From Pseudochelatococcus lubricantis (GTDB lineage Bacteria > Pseudomonadota > Alphaproteobacteria > Rhizobiales > Beijerinckiaceae), in NCBI RefSeq assembly GCF_011762225.1, contig NZ_JAASQI010000008.1, positions 1 through 64,000 on the forward strand: a DNA stretch of 64,000 nucleotides. The letters run 5' to 3'. A model generated the notes under the pieces. It saw only the letters and a list, made by a program, of their open reading frames with translations, was not told where the DNA came from and made no database searches. The translations under genes and the position numbers were made by a program. This document shows positions 18,881 through 27,408 of this stretch, in pieces; within the stretch, counting starts at the first letter, position 1; each line of letters begins with the position of its first letter.

Positions 18881-19120
18881 ATGGCGAAGTTGAAATTGGG
18901 GCCGATCGCCGACGACAAACCCGTCAAGATGACGGTGGAACTGCCTGCTGGCCTCCATCGCGATCTCACCGCCTATGCGGAAATTCTCGGCCGTGAGACG
19001 GGACAGCCCGCGACCGATCCGGCGCGCCTGATCGTTCCTATGCTGGAGCGATTCATGGCGACAGATCGAGGCTTCGCGAAGGCAAAGCGCCCTGCAGGAG
19101 GTTCAAAGCTGGAAGGCTGA
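18881..19120 (+). CDS. DUF2274 family protein
   Basis: A 79-residue protein starting 1 bp after trbI. MAKLKLGPIADDKPVKMTVE and LHRDLTAYAEILGRETG match DUF2274, a small family found almost always after trbI in these ICEs. Its strand-helix-helix look suggests a ribbon-helix-helix DNA-binding fold, but no function is known. Its end overlaps the convergent lysR gene by 18 bp. Confidence 0.85.
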   Translation: MAKLKLGPIADDKPVKMTVELPAGLHRDLTAYAEILGRETGQPATDPARLIVPMLERFMATDRGFAKAKRPAGGSKLEG

Positions 19121-20014
19121 CCTCGACCCGCAATTCACCCGAGCCATTGACCGCGCGAGGCTGAGCAATCGCCGACATGCGGGATTATCGTTCCGCGGCG
19201 ACCACACCGCGCAAAATGGAAGAAGCTCGTTCGCGACAGGCCGGTAGGTGATACCGGGGATTTGGGCGACCGTTGTTGCCTCACTGGTAAGCGTCAAGCC
19301 TCGACCCACCGCGACAAGCGACAGGAGATTGTCCCTACCAACGCACTGTGCGTGTATCTCCGGGTGATGGCCGAGATCCGCGAGGCGTTGAACAAGGTAA
19401 TCGTGAATCTCGGGTCCGGGCGCTGAATCGCTCACAATGAACCGTTCGCCCGCCAAGTCATGCCAGGTGAGTTCCCGCTTACCGCAATGGGGATGATCGC
19501 ATGGGAGGACGACAAATACCCGTTCCGACCATAATTGGTCGGTCTCGCAGTCAGACCACTCTGACGTTCCTGTGATGAATGCCACGTCGAGCCGAAACTG
19601 CCGGATTGCCGCTACGTGGTCCGCCGGATCGCCGTCGATAAACTCGATCCGCACGCGCGCATGAGCCTTGTCGAACGCCCGCAGCAGGTCCGAGAGAAAG
19701 CCAGAGGCGAGCGAGGAGAAGATGCCCACCTTGATGCAGCCGTCTTCGGAACGGCCGATCGCCGCGACGTCCTTGGCCCCTTGGCCAATTTGCCGAAGCG
19801 CCTTACGCGCGCGGCGCAGGAACTGCTGCCCCGCCAGTGTCAAGAAGACGCCGCCGCTGTGCCGTTGAAAGAGAGAAGCACCAAGATGGTCTTCGAGATC
19901 TCGGATTCGGCGACTAACCGCTGACTCTTGGATTCCAAGGGCCAAAGCTGCCTTGCGAAAACTCCCGTGTTCGGCCGCTGAAAGGAAATATCGGATTTGG
20001 CGGAATTCAATCAT
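19103..20014 (-). CDS. LysR-family transcriptional regulator
   Basis: A 303-residue regulator. The N-terminal winged helix (MIEFRQIRYFLSAAEHGSFR, then ALGIQESAVSRRIRDLEDHLG) is classic LysR, followed by a substrate-binding domain with VAFITGTSEWSD. The frame opens further upstream, but MIEFRQIRYF is the family N-terminus, and the ATG at 20014 is used here (20026 is also possible). The target is unknown. It faces the trb operon tail to tail. Confidence 0.88.
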   Translation of the reverse strand: MIEFRQIRYFLSAAEHGSFRKAALALGIQESAVSRRIRDLEDHLGASLFQRHSGGVFLTLAGQQFLRRARKALRQIGQGAKDVAAIGRSEDGCIKVGIFSSLASGFLSDLLRAFDKAHARVRIEFIDGDPADHVAAIRQFRLDVAFITGTSEWSDCETDQLWSERVFVVLPCDHPHCGKRELTWHDLAGERFIVSDSAPGPEIHDYLVQRLADLGHHPEIHAQCVGRDNLLSLVAVGRGLTLTSEATTVAQIPGITYRPVANELLPFCAVWSPRNDNPACRRLLSLARSMARVNCGSRSAFQL

Positions 20015-20171
20015 GAGATGTCGCATCTCGTTTCGATCGCTGCACGCACGATCGCCGAGCGTTCTGCCCGCCGCCACCGCTACCCGTTGCCCCAACACCG
20101 ACGCGCCGGAAGAAAACTGGTTCGATCATCAGGGGCAGCGACGCAGACTCCCGTCGAACGATCCTGCGCGA

Positions 20172-20693
20172 TCAGGCTTCGCGAGCACTGGGGCCGATTG
20201 CAGCGGTACGTGCTGATGTATCCAGCAACGGGGCATCCCGCGACATCTTGAAGAGAACGATCCCAGCTTCAAGCCGATCGAGAACGAAATGGTCTCTTGC
20301 CGCCTTTGCGCTCTTGATGTCGGCCTTCGAAAATACTGTCAGGGATACGGCGCAACGATTCCTGAGTTCACAATCGAGGACGGCCTTGACCTGAGACCAG
20401 TGGGTATCGCTCGCAAAGTGCGGGTGGTTTACAATGACCCAGAACTCGTAATCTGAGAAGTAGAGCGAGGCTCGATCCTCGTACCAGGTACGCCGAGCGT
20501 AGGGGCCAATAAGAACGATCTTTTGTATCTTTCCTTCAACTGGAACAGCAGCTTCTTCAAAAGGCACTGAATTGCGCAGGATACGCGTGATGCGCTCGAT
20601 TTCCTGTTGTTTCCGGCGTATCAGATGCCCGACGCGCGCCATGACGACCTCACGGGCATAGACATCTTGGATGACTTGGTCGTGTGCAGACAT
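20172..20693 (-). CDS. degenerate MNT-type nucleotidyltransferase domain protein
   Basis: A 173-residue protein. IQKIVLIGPYARRTWYEDR and YFSDYEFWVIVNHP line up with the minimal nucleotidyltransferase core (GSYARG-x-DYD-LVIV), but the catalytic Gly-Ser is Gly-Pro and the second Asp of DxD is Glu. In related ICEs a similar domain continues into a HEPN domain, which is missing here. A Shine-Dalgarno AGGAG 8 bases before the ATG at 20693 decides the start. It is likely inactive or altered. Confidence 0.65.
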   Translation of the reverse strand: MSAHDQVIQDVYAREVVMARVGHLIRRKQQEIERITRILRNSVPFEEAAVPVEGKIQKIVLIGPYARRTWYEDRASLYFSDYEFWVIVNHPHFASDTHWSQVKAVLDCELRNRCAVSLTVFSKADIKSAKAARDHFVLDRLEAGIVLFKMSRDAPLLDTSARTAAIGPSAREA

Positions 20694-20785
20694 GGCTTCA
20701 GCTCCTACTTCCATTCCTCGATAGCCATCGCCGGCGCGGAATCGGCGAGAATTATATGGGAATAGAGTAGCTTGCGCACGGCTTC

Positions 20786-20813
20786 GGCAATCCCTCCAGG
20801 CAGAGGGATTGCC
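20786..20813. repeat. perfect 11-bp palindrome between luxR-type and MNT genes
   Basis: GGCAATCCCTC (20786-20796) and GAGGGATTGCC (20803-20813) are perfect inverted copies around a 6-base spacer, about 90 bp beyond the luxR-type stop codon and just upstream of the MNT gene. No T tract follows on the leftward strand, so a plain intrinsic terminator is unlikely. The size and symmetry would suit a binding site for a dimeric regulator such as the neighbouring LuxR protein. Confidence 0.5.
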
Positions 20814-20900
20814 AAATGTACTTTACCATGTGCGTAGGCTACGCAGTCAGCGGCAACGCGATCATGATCGTCGCGTGGCAACCGAAAACGTGCGCAAATC

Positions 20901-21659
20901 TTATTTCATATGATTGAAGCTGATTTTCCCATCACGGACAGCGGCTAGCACCAACTGGCTCCGCGTCTTCACCTGGTATCTGCGGCGAGCTTCCTCGATA
21001 TATTCATGGATCGTATTTTGACTAAGGCCAAGTATCGTCCCAATTTCCCAATCTGTTTTCCCCTCGGCAATTAACTCGAGGCATTGGATTTGCCGAGGAC
21101 TGAGAGACACCGAGGGAACCGTCAACTCTATCCCCCCGACCAGCTCCCGCCCCCTCTGAAAGGCTACTCCGGCGATGAGCCGTGCGGTCATCATTTCCAC
21201 ATTCGAAAACGGTCTGTCCCTTTTCCGAGCGACGGTAAAGAATGCCCCTCGTTCGCCGGGTATCCGAAACGGGATTGTAAAACCAGAAACCAGACCATGA
21301 TCACGTCCTCGCGTCAGAACCGATAGCTGCCGACGGGTCGGAGCGATGACATCGGCAATACGCTCCCAACACAACCCAAAGGCGCTACGTGCGCTCGCAA
21401 TATGGACGGGATCATGCATGTACAATCGGTCGCTGATCACCTCGTCCACCCATGATGCCGGGTAGTTTGTCATCATTAATTGCTCAGGCTGTTGCTTCTG
21501 CAAATGACCATCATGCACGAGCGCGAACCAACGGAACCCAAATTCACGGATCGCAGCGTCGATTACGGAGGACAGCTGCGCCGTCGTAACGACCTTAGCG
21601 CAGGCCTTTTGGACTTCGTCGAAATCGCTCAGTTTGGCATGATCAAGACGACGACCCAC
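20901..21659 (-). CDS. LuxR-family regulator with autoinducer-binding-like domain
   Basis: A 252-residue protein starting with GTG. The N-terminal 170 residues resemble the autoinducer-binding domain (NYPASWVDEVISDRLYMHDPV; FTIPFRIPGERGAFFTVAR). The C-terminal LuxR helix-turn-helix reads LSPRQIQCLELIAEGKTDWEI and GLSQNTIHEYIEEARRR. Quorum-type LuxR proteins often gate ICE transfer. No luxI-type synthase is in the window, so its signal, if any, comes from elsewhere. Confidence 0.85.
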   Translation of the reverse strand: MGRRLDHAKLSDFDEVQKACAKVVTTAQLSSVIDAAIREFGFRWFALVHDGHLQKQQPEQLMMTNYPASWVDEVISDRLYMHDPVHIASARSAFGLCWERIADVIAPTRRQLSVLTRGRDHGLVSGFTIPFRIPGERGAFFTVARKRDRPFSNVEMMTARLIAGVAFQRGRELVGGIELTVPSVSLSPRQIQCLELIAEGKTDWEIGTILGLSQNTIHEYIEEARRRYQVKTRSQLVLAAVRDGKISFNHMK

Positions 21660-21711
21660 GTGTCACCTTTCTCCTGAAATCGCCGGAGAGGATTACCAAA
21701 AATACCGGCTT

Positions 21712-22260
21712 TCAGCCATGCTTTCTTATCCGATCAAGGTGGCGGATCGCCTTGGCCATATGGTATTCCACCCCGCTTCCGCTCAATCCAGTCTGCGCAG
21801 CAATTTCTTTGTGGCTGAGTCCATCGAGGCGTCGCGCCAGAAATACCGCTCGAGTTCTGGGATTGAAACGGCTCAATGCCTTCTGCACTTGGTCAATCTG
21901 ATCCCGAGCCTCGAGCTGCCCCACCGGGTCGTCGCCTGCAATCGGAACGTCGTCGACTGAGACGTGGCGGGCGAACGTGCGCCGGGCCTCCATTCTGGCA
22001 CGATCTCGCAGCAGATTAATCGCAATCCGCATGAGGTAGGCCGCAGGATTCTCTACCTTGGTAGAGCATTTGGCCTGAGCAATTGCAAAACGAAGAAAGC
22101 TTTCATTGACAAGATCACCGAGGTCCTGCCGCTCAGCGCGACGCGAAAGGAAGCGCAGCAGTCCGGGGGCATGAGCTCGATAGATTTCGGCGAAGGCCGC
22201 ATCCCCCATTTGAGTGTCGGCGACACCGGCACGTTCAAGGCATTGAATGTTCCCAATCAT
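21712..22260 (-). CDS. ECF-type RNA polymerase sigma factor
   Basis: A 182-residue sigma-70 family protein. Region 2 spans AEIYRAHAPGLLRFLSRR and DLVNESFLRFA; region 4 spans LSRFNPRTRAVFLARRLDGL and KEIAAQTGLSGSGVEYHM. The pattern resembles FecI-type sigma factors, but no anti-sigma FecR or TonB receptor gene is nearby. It lies 52 bp upstream of the luxR-type gene on the same strand and may drive it. A perfect hairpin lies in its leader. Confidence 0.88.
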   Translation of the reverse strand: MIGNIQCLERAGVADTQMGDAAFAEIYRAHAPGLLRFLSRRAERQDLGDLVNESFLRFAIAQAKCSTKVENPAAYLMRIAINLLRDRARMEARRTFARHVSVDDVPIAGDDPVGQLEARDQIDQVQKALSRFNPRTRAVFLARRLDGLSHKEIAAQTGLSGSGVEYHMAKAIRHLDRIRKHG

Positions 22261-22286
22261 AAATTACCCCCTTTCCCGTCACGCGG

Positions 22287-22314
22287 TTTCCGGCTGGGCT
22301 TGCCCAGCCGGAAA
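22287..22314. repeat. 12-bp perfect hairpin in the sigma factor leader
   Basis: TTTCCGGCTGGG (22287-22298) and CCCAGCCGGAAA (22303-22314) form a perfect stem with a 4-base loop, 27 bp upstream of the sigma factor ATG. No T run follows on either strand. It could be a leader structure, an operator, or the old end of an inserted element. Confidence 0.5.
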
Positions 22315-22484
22315 TAGAGGAGGTTGATCAATGTTCGAGCAATCCCTCTAAGCAGGGGGATCAGGGTGACAAGGACCGGGACTTCTCGACCGAGTTCTTA
22401 ACGGCGCAACTCGATCATAAAGCCCCTTGTCTCCGAAACTCTTTATCTGTGTGCCACTTCACGCACCCCAAGAACGCCCTTTGG

Positions 22485-22745
22485 CTCAAGGGCTTTGACG
22501 CCCGCGACTTTGTCGCCGAACTGCGCGAGGTTAGCGTCACCCCGCACCTGGCGCAGAACACCAGCGGACGACGCTCGGCCATCAATGGCCGAACCACGCG
22601 CCATCCCGGCTACGCCGTCAGCCAGCGCATCCGCAAGCTGAGAGAGGAGGCGTTTCGCTGGACCAAGACTGTCGGCGGGCTGCGCAAGGCCCGGAACCGC
22701 GGCCTGCCCAAGATCGACTGGCAGTTCCACCGCGCCGTCGCCGCC
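22485..22745 (+). pseudogene. IS5-type transposase remnant (C-terminal fragment)
   Basis: The translation FDARDFVAELREVSVTPHLA, then QNTSGRRSAINGRTTRHPGY and AVSQRIRKLREEAFRWTKT, matches the C-terminal third of IS5/IS1182-type transposases, where the Glu of the DDE triad normally lies in a motif like RIRKRIEEAFGW. The N-terminal two thirds are missing and the reading is lost after about 22745. The rest of the gap 22261-22934 holds nothing else I can recognise. Confidence 0.7.
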
Positions 22746-22934
22746 TCAGGAGCCCCACTTTGTCGGACAGTACCCCGCTCCGACTCAGCAGGCAGCCTTT
22801 GCAGCAGCATGACAGCCTCTCGATCTAATGGTTCGCTAGCTTCGCGGGCACAAAAATCGCTGACATCGGGCTTGCCGATGCTTGCCAACTTATGCCAAAA
22901 TAGCACAAGCTAACCATCACATGCCGGCGGCCCC

Positions 22935-23153
22935 ATGATTGAACAGCCCGATGAAATCCTCACGATCGAGGAGGTCGCCGCCTACCTGAAGGCGGGGCGG
23001 CGCACGGTCTATCGCCTCGCGGCCAATGGGCAGATCCCGGCTTTCAAACTGGGCGGCGTATGGCGCTTCCGCCGCGCCGAGCTGGAACGATGGATCGCCG
23101 CCCGCATCGGGACGCACGAAGAAAGGCCCAAGCCGGACGAGGAAAAGCCATGA
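22935..23153 (+). CDS. excisionase-type helix-turn-helix protein
   Basis: A 72-residue protein with a MerR/AlpA-like winged helix: EILTIEEVAAYLKAGRRTVYR, then LAANGQIPAFKLGGVWRFRR and LERWIAAR. This is the helix-turn-helix domain of the excisionase family. As first gene of the BREX operon, overlapping brxF by 4 bp, it is more likely an operon regulator than an excisionase. I could not assign a clear promoter upstream. Confidence 0.83.
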   Translation: MIEQPDEILTIEEVAAYLKAGRRTVYRLAANGQIPAFKLGGVWRFRRAELERWIAARIGTHEERPKPDEEKP

Positions 23154-23671
23154 CCCATGCGTTCGCATCGTCAGCAGAGGTGGCCAATCTCCCCGCGCTT
23201 GAACGGCTCATCGGGGAAATCAACGATCTCCAGAGCAAGCTGATCTTGCTGGCCGGCAGCAGCGGCAAAACGCGCCTCCTGCGCGCTTTGGCGCGACGGC
23301 TGCATGCTGAGCCCCTGAACATCGGGGTGACGCTGGGACGCCGCTTGGCGGTCACCCCCGTTTCCGATCGGGCGTTCTCGACGAACGAACTGCTGCGCGA
23401 AGTCACAGATGGCGTGGAGGGTGACGCTCCGCTGCTGCTCGACAACCTCGAAGTACTCTTTGAGCCGAGTCTGAAGGTCAATCCGCTCAACGTCATCAAG
23501 CTGCTGGCACACTCACGCCGAGTAATCGCGGCATGGCCGGGTAAAATACGCAACGACCGGCTGATTTACGCCGAGATGGGACATCCCGAATACCGCGACT
23601 ACACCCGCGATGGCGTCGTCGTCTTTGAAACGGCGCAACGCCAACAAGGGACCGGAAGGTCAAGAGCATGA
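23150..23671 (+). CDS. brxF: BrxF, small P-loop protein of type 3 BREX
   Basis: A 173-residue protein specific to type 3 BREX. LILLAGSSGKTRLLRALARR holds a P-loop shorter than the usual GxxxxGKT. The Walker B-like LLLDNLEVLFEPSL and RRVIAAWPGKI follow. A longer frame opens at 23060, but the ATG at 23150 overlaps the HTH stop (ATGA), and the next ATGA couples it to brxC. The biochemical role is not established. Confidence 0.8.
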   Translation: MTHAFASSAEVANLPALERLIGEINDLQSKLILLAGSSGKTRLLRALARRLHAEPLNIGVTLGRRLAVTPVSDRAFSTNELLREVTDGVEGDAPLLLDNLEVLFEPSLKVNPLNVIKLLAHSRRVIAAWPGKIRNDRLIYAEMGHPEYRDYTRDGVVVFETAQRQQGTGRSRA

Positions 23672-26600
23672 AGTACAAAGATCTCATTCAGTTCGAGCAA
23701 ATCGAGTCGGTCGTTCAACTGCTCGATGCCGATCGCCCGGACGAAGCCAAGAAGCTCGTCTCAACCTTCGTCATCTCTGACGACATGGCCGAGCGCATTG
23801 CCAAGCTCATGGTGCCGCAGCTCGGCTTCGACGAATCTGTCGACCACAAGGGCGTGCTCATTGTCGGCAACTACGGCACCGGTAAGTCCCACTTGATGTC
23901 GGTGTTGTCCTTGGTGGCCGAGGACGCGGCCTACGCTCAGATGATCCGACACCCCAAGGTGATCGACGCGGTCTCGTCCATCGCCGGCCGCTTCAAGGTG
24001 CTGCGCATTGAGGTCGGTGGTCTTGAAATGCCCTTGCGCCAAATCATCACGCAGCAGATCGAACGCTATCTCAAGAAACTCGGCGTCGATTTCACCTTTC
24101 CGAGCGCCGACCAGGAACTTAACAATAAGGACTCCTTTGAGGAGATGATGGCCGCGTTCGGCGAGAAGTTCCCCAACCAAGGGCTGCTGCTCGTGGTGGA
24201 CGAGTTTCTCGAATACCTGCAATCGCGTCGCGATCATGAACTGGTTCTCGACCTGGCCATCCTTCGTCAGATCGGCGAAGTCGCCAAGCATTTGAAATTC
24301 CGCTTCGTGGCGGGTGTGCAGGAGGCCATCTTCGATAGCGGACGGTTTCAGCACGTGGCCGACAGCATCCGTCGCGTCAATGAACGCTTCACGCAAATCC
24401 TGATCGACCGCCAAGACGTGAGCTTCGTTGTATCCGCGCGGCTACTCAAAAAGTCCGCCGACCAGCAGAACAAAATTCGCGAATACCTAAAGCCATTCGC
24501 CAAGTTCTATGGCTCGATGAACGAGCGTATGGACGAGTATGTTCGGCTGTTTCCGGTCCACCCAGACTACCTTAAGACCTTCGAGCAGATTCACTTCACT
24601 GAAAAGCGTGGTGCGCTCAAGACCATTGAAGCCGCAATGCAGGCCATTCTCGATCAGGACGTGCCAACTGACCGGCCACAACTGATCGCCTACGAAAGTT
24701 TCTGGAATACGGTCAAGAGCAACCAGGTGCTGCGCGCCGATCCCAACATTAAGGAGGTGTTGCGCGTCTCCGAAGTGCTGGAATCACGCATCCAGCAGGC
24801 ATTCACGCGACCAGCCTACAAGCCAATGGCGCTGCGCGTCGTCAACGGCCTGGCTGTGCATCGCCTGACCACCGGTGGCGACATCCACGTCCCGATTGGT
24901 CCCACCGCCGCTGAACTGCGCGACTCTTTGTGCCTGTTCCAGCCAGGTGTCGGGGAGATGCCCGGCGAGCCCGCCGAGAACCTTCTGTCGATGGTTCAGA
25001 CGGTAATGCGCGAGGTGCTAAAGACCGTCAACGGCCAGTTCATCTCCAAGGCCGCCGACACAGAGCAGTATTATCTCGATCTCAAAAAGGACGTCGACTA
25101 CGACGCCCAGATCGAGAAGCGCGCCGAAGCATTGTCAGACGATGCTCTAGACCGCGCCTACTATAGCGCCGTCAAGGCGCTGATGGAGTGCAGCGACGAT
25201 CTTCGCTACCCCGGCTTCCAGATCTGGCAATATCAGATCGAATGGCAGGAACACCGCGTCGAGCGTCTCGGCTATTTGTTCTTCGGGGGACCAAATGACC
25301 GTCCCACCGCGCAGCCCGAGCGTGATTTCTACATCTACTTCATTCAGCCCTTCGACAAGGGGCAGCGCACCTACTCGCAGCAGCCGGATGAAGTGTTCTT
25401 TCGCTTGAAAGCGCTTGATGAGGACTACAGGCGCTATCTGTCCCAATACGCTGCCTCGCTCGACCTGGGTTCCACCGCCAGTGGCGGTGCGAAGGCTGTC
25501 TATCAGTCGAAGGCACAGGACGCTCTGCGCGCCATGAGCAAGTGGCTGCAAGAAAAGCAGCTGACCGCGTTTGAAGTCACCTATCAGGGCAAGGCCAAGA
25601 CGCTGCAAGACTGGGCGAAAGGCGTGTCGCTGCGCGACCGTGCGCGCTTGGGGCCGGAAGAACGGATCAACTTCCGCGACATTGTGAACATCGTCTCGGG
25701 CCTGGTTTTGTCCCAGCATTTCGCCGACATCGCGCCCGAATATCCCAAGTTTCCGGTGCTCGTCACCGAGGCCAATCGCAAATCCCTGATCGCCAGTACG
25801 CTGCGCGCGCTGGCGGGCGGCACGCGCACCAAGGATGCGACCGCGGTACTCGATGCGCTAGAAATGCTCGACGGCGAACGTATTGACCCGGCCAGCTCCC
25901 GCTACGCTCAAGAAGTGCTGAACCGTCTCAAGGCCAAGGGCCATGGGCAGGTGCTCAATCGCAACGAACTCATCATCGGCGCGACTGATATAGAGTACTT
26001 CTCCCCAGCCAAGCACCGGCTCGAGCCCGATCTGCTGGTCGTTGTGCTGGGCGCACTAACCTATTCCGGCGACATCGTGCTCGCGATCTCCGGTGACAAG
26101 ATCGACTCCGGCAAGCTCTCCTTGCTGGCCGAGCGCTCGCTCGACGAACTCAAGCAGTTCAAGCACATCGAGGCGCCCAAGGAAATCAACCTCGCGGTGC
26201 TGCGTGCGCTGTTCGAGTTACTCGACCTGCCCTCCGGCCTGGCGCAGAAGGCCAGCCAAGGCGACACCGAACCCGTTGTCGCATTGCAGGAAAAAATCAG
26301 CGCCCTGGTGCCGCGTGTGCTCAGGGCGGGCTCCGATCTCCAACAGGGCAAGCTCGCCTTCTGGGGCCAGAACCTGCTGCGCGAGGAAGAAGCCAAGGAC
26401 TGGTATGCGCGGCTTGATGTGCTCAAAAAATTCACGGAATCCCTGTCGCCTTACAACACTGTCGGTAAGCTCAAGAACCTGCGCACCACGCTCGAAGACA
26501 TCGACATCCAAAAGAAGAACCTGGACGTGCTCGCCGGCGTCGAGCGCTTGTTGGAACTGGTCGGAGAATTGGGGGGTGCCGCATCTTACCTGTCGCAGGC

Positions 26601-27408
26601 GGAGATGATTTTGCAGCCCAACCACGACTGGGTGAAGCAGGCCGAAGCAGCGCGCAAAGCCCTGTTCGACAAGCTGGCCGAGGACCGGACCGCGGAACGT
26701 GCCGTCGCCATCCTCGGGGAAGGCCGCCAGACTCTCGCCGGGCTCAAGAAGGATTACGTCACCGCCTATATCGCCAGCCACAGCAAGGCCCGGCTCGGTG
26801 TTGCCGAAGAAAAGACACGCAATGCGCTGCGCCGCGACGACCGCTTGTTGTCGTTGCGCGTGCTGGCAGGCGTCTCTCTAATGCCCACCAGCCAGCTCAC
26901 CGGCTTCGAGGACGCGCTCAACAGCCTAAAAAGCTGTTCCGCGCTGGACGAGCCGACGCTGCTCAGAACGCCGGTATGCCCCCACTGCCAATTCCGGCCG
27001 TCCGCCGAGCAACTGGAACTGCTGCCTGCCGCCAGTCGCCTGAACAAGCTGGACGACGATCTGGACCGGTTGCAAGCCAGCTGGCAGCAGACATTGCTGG
27101 AGAATCTGGAAGACCCATTCACGCAAGACAGCCTAGGCCTTCTGCCGCCCGCATCGAGGGCTCTGATCGATGCCTTCCTCACCGCGCGCAAGCTGCCGGA
27201 GCCTATCACCGCCGATTTCGCCAACGCCGTACAGGAAGCACTGTCTGGGCTGGAAAAGATCACGATCAAGGCAGACGAACTGCGCCAAGCCCTACTGCAA
27301 GGAGGCTCGCCCGCCACGCCGGATGAGCTGCGCAAACGCTTCGATGCGCTCATCAGTGAGCGTGGCAAGGGCAAGGACACCACCAAATTGCGGTTCGTGA
27401 TCGAATGA
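23668..27408 (+). CDS. brxC: BrxC, large ATPase of the BREX system
   Basis: A 1246-residue ATPase, the core BREX protein. Walker A is GNYGTGKS at residues 67-74; Walker B is LLLVVDEFLEYL near 174-185. A long helical region and a cysteine pair CPHCQ near 1110 follow. Length and motifs fit BrxC/PglY. The start overlaps the brxF stop and the stop overlaps the next ATG, so it is translated as part of the operon. BrxC is thought to act with PglX and PglZ in the BREX complex. Confidence 0.9.
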   Translation: MKYKDLIQFEQIESVVQLLDADRPDEAKKLVSTFVISDDMAERIAKLMVPQLGFDESVDHKGVLIVGNYGTGKSHLMSVLSLVAEDAAYAQMIRHPKVIDAVSSIAGRFKVLRIEVGGLEMPLRQIITQQIERYLKKLGVDFTFPSADQELNNKDSFEEMMAAFGEKFPNQGLLLVVDEFLEYLQSRRDHELVLDLAILRQIGEVAKHLKFRFVAGVQEAIFDSGRFQHVADSIRRVNERFTQILIDRQDVSFVVSARLLKKSADQQNKIREYLKPFAKFYGSMNERMDEYVRLFPVHPDYLKTFEQIHFTEKRGALKTIEAAMQAILDQDVPTDRPQLIAYESFWNTVKSNQVLRADPNIKEVLRVSEVLESRIQQAFTRPAYKPMALRVVNGLAVHRLTTGGDIHVPIGPTAAELRDSLCLFQPGVGEMPGEPAENLLSMVQTVMREVLKTVNGQFISKAADTEQYYLDLKKDVDYDAQIEKRAEALSDDALDRAYYSAVKALMECSDDLRYPGFQIWQYQIEWQEHRVERLGYLFFGGPNDRPTAQPERDFYIYFIQPFDKGQRTYSQQPDEVFFRLKALDEDYRRYLSQYAASLDLGSTASGGAKAVYQSKAQDALRAMSKWLQEKQLTAFEVTYQGKAKTLQDWAKGVSLRDRARLGPEERINFRDIVNIVSGLVLSQHFADIAPEYPKFPVLVTEANRKSLIASTLRALAGGTRTKDATAVLDALEMLDGERIDPASSRYAQEVLNRLKAKGHGQVLNRNELIIGATDIEYFSPAKHRLEPDLLVVVLGALTYSGDIVLAISGDKIDSGKLSLLAERSLDELKQFKHIEAPKEINLAVLRALFELLDLPSGLAQKASQGDTEPVVALQEKISALVPRVLRAGSDLQQGKLAFWGQNLLREEEAKDWYARLDVLKKFTESLSPYNTVGKLKNLRTTLEDIDIQKKNLDVLAGVERLLELVGELGGAASYLSQAEMILQPNHDWVKQAEAARKALFDKLAEDRTAERAVAILGEGRQTLAGLKKDYVTAYIASHSKARLGVAEEKTRNALRRDDRLLSLRVLAGVSLMPTSQLTGFEDALNSLKSCSALDEPTLLRTPVCPHCQFRPSAEQLELLPAASRLNKLDDDLDRLQASWQQTLLENLEDPFTQDSLGLLPPASRALIDAFLTARKLPEPITADFANAVQEALSGLEKITIKADELRQALLQGGSPATPDELRKRFDALISERGKGKDTTKLRFVIE

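Noticed and set aside
22610-22906. 98-codon minus-strand frame in the IS remnant gap
   Set aside because: It overlaps the recognisable transposase remnant, has no family resemblance and no ribosome site.
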